64,000 nucleotides of DNA from Cyclobacteriaceae bacterium (GTDB lineage: Bacteria > Bacteroidota > Bacteroidia > Cytophagales > Cyclobacteriaceae). Under the pieces are notes generated by a model. It saw nothing but the letters and a program-made list of their open reading frames with translations, was not told the origin of the DNA and searched no databases. Positions 60,457 to 64,000 of this stretch are shown in pieces. Numbering within the stretch: the stretch's first letter is position 1; each line of letters begins with the position of its first letter. The translations under genes and the position numbers were made by a program. The stretch lies in contig JAHCHY010000018.1 of NCBI GenBank assembly GCA_026129485.1, forward strand, positions 31,996-95,995, read 5' to 3'.

Positions 60457-61695
60457 ATGATACGATCTAATCTTCAAAAGGTAACTCGTAATATATATAT
60501 AGCCTGCTTGTGTGGGATAGCTATTACGATGCCTCTTAATCTAAAGCTAAATGGCTTCATGATTATACTGACAGGAGTAAGTGCCATTTTGCAATTCGTA
60601 TCTCACAAAAACAAGCCTGTGTTTAATAAGCAAATTTTACTTTTCTGGTGTCTATACCTTGGGGCGGTTGTAGGTGTACTTAATTCCACAAATTTGGAAA
60701 TCGCATATTTCGACCTTGAAAAAAAATTGCCATGGCTATCACTTCCTCTTATTTTTTTTATTGGCAATAAAATAACCAAAGAAGAATTTCTCTTTATCCT
60801 TAAAGGGTTCCTCATCTGCCTATGCTGTTTAAACGCCTATGCTTTAACAACACCCGAGTCATTCATAAACCAATTAACCATGACCTGGCATACATGGAAC
60901 GAGTCTCTTCCAATTAATAGGATTTACCTTGGGATGTACAATGTATTTGGCCTGGTAATTGCTGCCTACTTTTTTAACTTCTCTTCGCGCGTTATTGAAA
61001 AAATAATTTACGCAACCATCTTCTTTCTTTTGGTTGTCTCACTTGTCAACACATTTGCAAAAACAGCTATGGTTGCTTTTATCGCTATAAGCCTACTCGA
61101 GCTAAGCTATGTATTATATAAGAAGGGAAAAAGTTGGTTCTATGCGGGTGCAGGTTCACTCGTAGTAATTACAATCTTTGCTTTTATTGTTATCACTCCA
61201 CTGCAAGAAGTAACCAAGAAAATACTGAGCAAGGAAACATTTGCTTTTTCCAACAACCCACTTCTTTTTGAGAGTATAAATTTTCGCTATGTTCACTGGA
61301 GCAGTTCCTGGAGTGCACTAAAACAAGATAATAATTGGATTACCGGTGTAGGCACAGGAGACTCACAAAAATTATTAGATGAATTTTACGCTCTTAAATT
61401 GAATGATCACGAACGCAATTACCTTATTTTGGGGTACAATTCACACAATCAATATTTTACCACTTGGCTAAATTTTGGACTAGTATTTCTTTTACTGTTG
61501 GTCTATCAATTTTTCTGCTCAATACAAAGCTACTATAAGAAGGGTTTAAGAATTGGAGTATACTTTATTCTTATTATTATGTTCTCGTGTATAACGGAAT
61601 CAATGTTTGAGAGACAACAAGGCATTGTGTTTTACACGTTCTTTTCACTATTATTTTTTTCCAGGCTTGATCATAAAAGGGTCGCTGTGGATTAA
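60457..61695 (+). CDS. O-antigen ligase/polymerase family membrane protein
   Basis: 412 residues, about 11-12 membrane segments. Same family as 55855-57039 with the central loop around VGTGDSQKLLDEFYALKLNDHERNYLILGYNSHNQYFTTWLNFG (SHNQ motif). A large hydrophilic loop holds the probable catalytic residues. A weak match in gene order: the first one is on the minus strand. Why two are needed is not clear: one may polymerise and the other ligate. Confidence 0.87.
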   Translation: MIRSNLQKVTRNIYIACLCGIAITMPLNLKLNGFMIILTGVSAILQFVSHKNKPVFNKQILLFWCLYLGAVVGVLNSTNLEIAYFDLEKKLPWLSLPLIFFIGNKITKEEFLFILKGFLICLCCLNAYALTTPESFINQLTMTWHTWNESLPINRIYLGMYNVFGLVIAAYFFNFSSRVIEKIIYATIFFLLVVSLVNTFAKTAMVAFIAISLLELSYVLYKKGKSWFYAGAGSLVVITIFAFIVITPLQEVTKKILSKETFAFSNNPLLFESINFRYVHWSSSWSALKQDNNWITGVGTGDSQKLLDEFYALKLNDHERNYLILGYNSHNQYFTTWLNFGLVFLLLLVYQFFCSIQSYYKKGLRIGVYFILIIMFSCITESMFERQQGIVFYTFFSLLFFSRLDHKRVAVD

Positions 61696-61879
61696 TTTTT
61701 CACAATCCACCCAAACTCTTTTATCAAATCGGACTTTACCAGCCATTTTTAAATTATCAAAGTATTTTCACAAAAGCAGCACTTTCAAATACCCTGATTT
61801 TAGTTTCCGATTAGATAATGCGGATTTAAAATGCGTTATTTTTCCCCCAACTCGAATAGTAATGCTGAGTTTATCACTT
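61696..61879. other. 184-base spacer between convergent genes
   Basis: Between the convergent ligase and polymerase genes. No reliable ORF, no strong terminator hairpin, no repeat shared with other spacers. An in-frame stretch passes through it only as an overlap of the flanking genes. Confidence 0.4.
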
Positions 61880-63085
61880 TTAGGTTTTTACGTACATTTT
61901 TCCGCTAAATATCGCGGCAATCAAAACAAATAATAAAGTCACAATTAGATGAGGAATTAGTAAATATCCGGCTCCTAAGTTCAATAAAGGAACACCAGCA
62001 AAAAACATCAACATAATGAAATCGGAAGAACTTTTATATTTAACAGCCCTGTTCACAAAAATCTTTGTTAACATTCCGATGCATATTGAGATAAATAACA
62101 TAACAATTAGTGAACCCTCTCTAAAATCGGCAAAATATGTTCCTACACCAAATGCAGGAGAACCTGTATCTCCATAAAACCATTCGGGGAAATAATATTT
62201 AGACAAATAAAACGAACCGAAATCCTTTGGCTTTTGCGGATAAATCGCACGAGGTATTAAGGAAATCACGTTATCTTCAAATAGTAGCTTTCCATACTGA
62301 ACATCCGGAGGATCATCGACAACCATGACCGCATGCCGTGTGTAATCTGAATAGTTAACCATACTTTTAAAAAAATCGACTTTCATGGTTTCAGGAAGTG
62401 TGAAATAAAACAATGAAACCATCAACACAGAAAAAACTAAAACATAGTAAAAAGTCTTACTCAATGATTGATCGATATTTTTAATATAAGCCAAATACAT
62501 TAGGTAAATAAAAAAAATTGTTACGAACGCACCCTTCGAGCCATGCATACCTAACACAAAAAAGAGAATCACAAAAAATAAAATCTTGAAAAAGAAGCTC
62601 ATTCTCCTTGAAAATAAGAAAACAAGGAAAGAGAGATTGGCAAAAAATAATGATCCAAAGTAATTAAGACCATAACCGGTTCTTGTTCTTACATAAATTT
62701 CCCGGGGAGAAATAAGGTATTGGGAAAATTTCAACAGCACCGGTAGGTAAATAGCAAATGAAACGAGCAAGATCATCCATGCAAAAATAGAAGGCAGTGA
62801 AGTTGTTTTGACTAATTTTATAGTCGTGCTCCTTTTAATAACCAAATATCCTACTACGAAACCGGCAAATTCAATCGTATACAACAAAAAGACAATTAAA
62901 TATCCGTAGTCTGAGCCTTCTTGTTGGTTCATGTATAGATAGACTAACTCGAAAAGATATCTGGAGGGGATGGTAATGATAAAAATGGGAGTTAAAATAT
63001 TTATCCAAAGCCCCGTCTTCAGGCTAAAATATAAGTAGATCAATAATGCCAATATTAGGCCGACTATTATAATTAGAATTGACAT
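61880..63085 (-). CDS. Oligosaccharide repeat unit polymerase-like membrane protein (Wzy type)
   Basis: 401 residues, about 12 membrane segments. Belongs to the O-antigen polymerase group that differs from the ligase-like Wzy_C family: MHGSKGAFVTIFFIYLMYLAYI, VQYGKLLFEDNVISLIPRAIYPQKPKDFGSFYL, GSPAFGVGTYFADFREGSL. The IPRAIYPQKP stretch is the clearest signature. Probably the genuine Wzy of the cluster, with the two SHNQ-type proteins as ligases or second-pathway polymerases. Strongly AT-rich. Confidence 0.82.
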   Translation of the reverse strand: MSILIIIVGLILALLIYLYFSLKTGLWINILTPIFIITIPSRYLFELVYLYMNQQEGSDYGYLIVFLLYTIEFAGFVVGYLVIKRSTTIKLVKTTSLPSIFAWMILLVSFAIYLPVLLKFSQYLISPREIYVRTRTGYGLNYFGSLFFANLSFLVFLFSRRMSFFFKILFFVILFFVLGMHGSKGAFVTIFFIYLMYLAYIKNIDQSLSKTFYYVLVFSVLMVSLFYFTLPETMKVDFFKSMVNYSDYTRHAVMVVDDPPDVQYGKLLFEDNVISLIPRAIYPQKPKDFGSFYLSKYYFPEWFYGDTGSPAFGVGTYFADFREGSLIVMLFISICIGMLTKIFVNRAVKYKSSSDFIMLMFFAGVPLLNLGAGYLLIPHLIVTLLFVLIAAIFSGKMYVKT

Positions 63086-63217
63086 ACTCTGGACAAGTCA
63101 ATATAACTACAGAAGATAGGCATTGCAAACATAGTAATCAAAGTTGTATGTAAAAGATTTGCCCCGGTGTAGATTGGATCAAATCAAAAAAATGTTCGAA
63201 CTCTGTAATGGCGATAG

Positions 63218-64000
63218 CTATACATAGGCACTTAGCTTTTTCTTAGAATTAATTAATGGGTATAAAAGAAATCTCAATTTATAAAACTCTCCTTTTCTTA
63301 GTTTATTAAGTATGCTTAATATCAAAATTGGATACAGAGTTATAATGACATTTGGAAAATACTTCTTTGTGATCAGAATTCTATTTCTTAAAAAATAAAA
63401 ATCAGCCAATAACGATCGTTTATTTTGGGCGTTTATGGATGCCCCTACCTTGTGAAAAACCTTGGATGCTGAACAAAAACCCATTTTAAAACCAAGCTTT
63501 TTAGCTCTAATCGACCAATCCAATTCTTCAAAATAAATAAAAAGGTCTTCATCCATTAAACCTACGGAATCAATAAATTTTTTTCTTACGAACATTGAAG
63601 CCCCAACCACGTAATCAAAATTAATTGGTTTGTTATCAAATTGGCCTAAGTCTCTTTCACCAAGACCAATTTCTTTAACTCTACCGAGCCAAGGGTTATA
63701 TTTACCTCCTACAGCCTGAATAAACAGCGGATTATTATAAAATAATAGCTTTGAACCAACTATACCAATGTCGTCATTGGCTTTATTAGTAAAATTTATC
63801 AAATGAGTTAACGATGTATTATCAACTATTGTGTCATTGTTGAGAAGCCATAGATAATCAAAATGGATTTTATTATCATACAAAAATTTAACTGCTACAT
63901 TGTTTGCAGCTGCGAAACCTCTATTTTGACTTTTTCTTATAAAGACGATTTCTTGTTTTGTGAAAGTCTTTTCAACATTTAAGTTAGTCTCATAAAATAA
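63218..64000 (-). CDS. GT2 glycosyltransferase, N-terminus beyond the window edge
   Basis: At least 260 residues. The predicted internal Met at 63883 is not the start: the frame continues open to base 64000 and reads QNRGFAAANNVAVKFLYDNK, the family's NxGFxxxxN motif. Then WLLNNDTIVDNTSLTHLI (the DxD-like NNDT), VGASMFVRKKFIDSVGLMDEDLFIYFEELDWSIRAKKLGFKMG (EEx-DW of acceptor binding), as in rhamnosyltransferase-like GT2. The upstream gene and start are outside the window. Confidence 0.88.
   Translation of the reverse strand, partial: LFYETNLNVEKTFTKQEIVFIRKSQNRGFAAANNVAVKFLYDNKIHFDYLWLLNNDTIVDNTSLTHLINFTNKANDDIGIVGSKLLFYNNPLFIQAVGGKYNPWLGRVKEIGLGERDLGQFDNKPINFDYVVGASMFVRKKFIDSVGLMDEDLFIYFEELDWSIRAKKLGFKMGFCSASKVFHKVGASINAQNKRSLLADFYFLRNRILITKKYFPNVIITLYPILILSILNKLRKGEFYKLRFLLYPLINSKKKLSAYV

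Noticed and set aside
61607-61933. Frame of 108 codons across the convergent ligase/polymerase spacer
   Set aside because: More than a third overlaps the end of the ligase gene in another frame, it also enters the polymerase 3' end, and composition is not coding-like.

Overview
The window looks like chromosomal DNA from a Bacteroidetes, most likely a member of the Cytophagales. The pointers are a type IX secretion cargo with a CHU_C-type C-terminus and its PorP/SprF partner, an archaeal-type (geranylgeranylglyceryl-phosphate) UbiA prenyltransferase, carboxypeptidase-regulatory/TonB architectures, DUF5686, the mreBCD-mrdA-rodA order behind purH, and almost no Shine-Dalgarno sequences. No rRNA, tRNA, CRISPR array, transposase or integrase was found.

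Layout. 1-0.7 kb: thymidine kinase (cut by the window edge) and a 2Fe-2S ferredoxin. 1.8-9.4 kb: the cell-elongation operon purH > [PIN toxin-antitoxin pair] > mreB-mreC-mreD-mrdA-rodA, with ATGA overlaps from mreC to rodA. 9.4-26.6 kb: housekeeping genes (omega-amidase-like nitrilase with a methionine-type aminotransferase, def, ruvX, hemerythrin repair-type protein, a frameshifted S41 protease, hmgA, purN, a UbiA prenyltransferase, pyrH-frr, lgt) plus a TonB-dependent receptor under a clear TPP riboswitch. 26.7-31.7 kb: a 1182-residue secreted BspA/DUF285-type repeat protein, an ORF6N gene and PorP/SprF in one transcription unit. 31.8-42.7 kb: two ECF sigma/anti-sigma pairs, an FGE-like protein, the selenium pair selD/mnmH interrupted by a GxxExxY gene, DUF5686, nadD and gmk. 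42.7-46.1 kb: a DUF707-like protein and a three-domain glycosyltransferase. 46.4-50 kb: a third sigma/anti-sigma pair, whose anti-sigma carries carboxypeptidase-regulatory and TonB C-terminal domains, and an amino acid permease. 51.3-64 kb: a polysaccharide cluster (DegT aminotransferase, WecA-like and WcaJ-like initiating transferases, three Wzy/ligase-like polytopic proteins, epimerase, four glycosyltransferases counting a partial one at the edge), clearly AT-richer from about 55 kb onward.

A recurring theme is short inverted-repeat elements that invade gene ends. Two GxxExxY nuclease-like genes are each bracketed by their own locus-specific inverted short-unit repeats. One of these repeats supplies the stop codon of mnmH. 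A 122-bp element with 17-bp perfect terminal repeats supplies the TAG stops of both convergent genes beside it. Palindromes of a CCTGCC...GGCAGG type sit in a 5' leader and inside the signal-peptide region of the large surface protein. These, the TPP-controlled receptor, the three-domain glycosyltransferase and the anti-sigma/TonB fusion are the observations most worth following.
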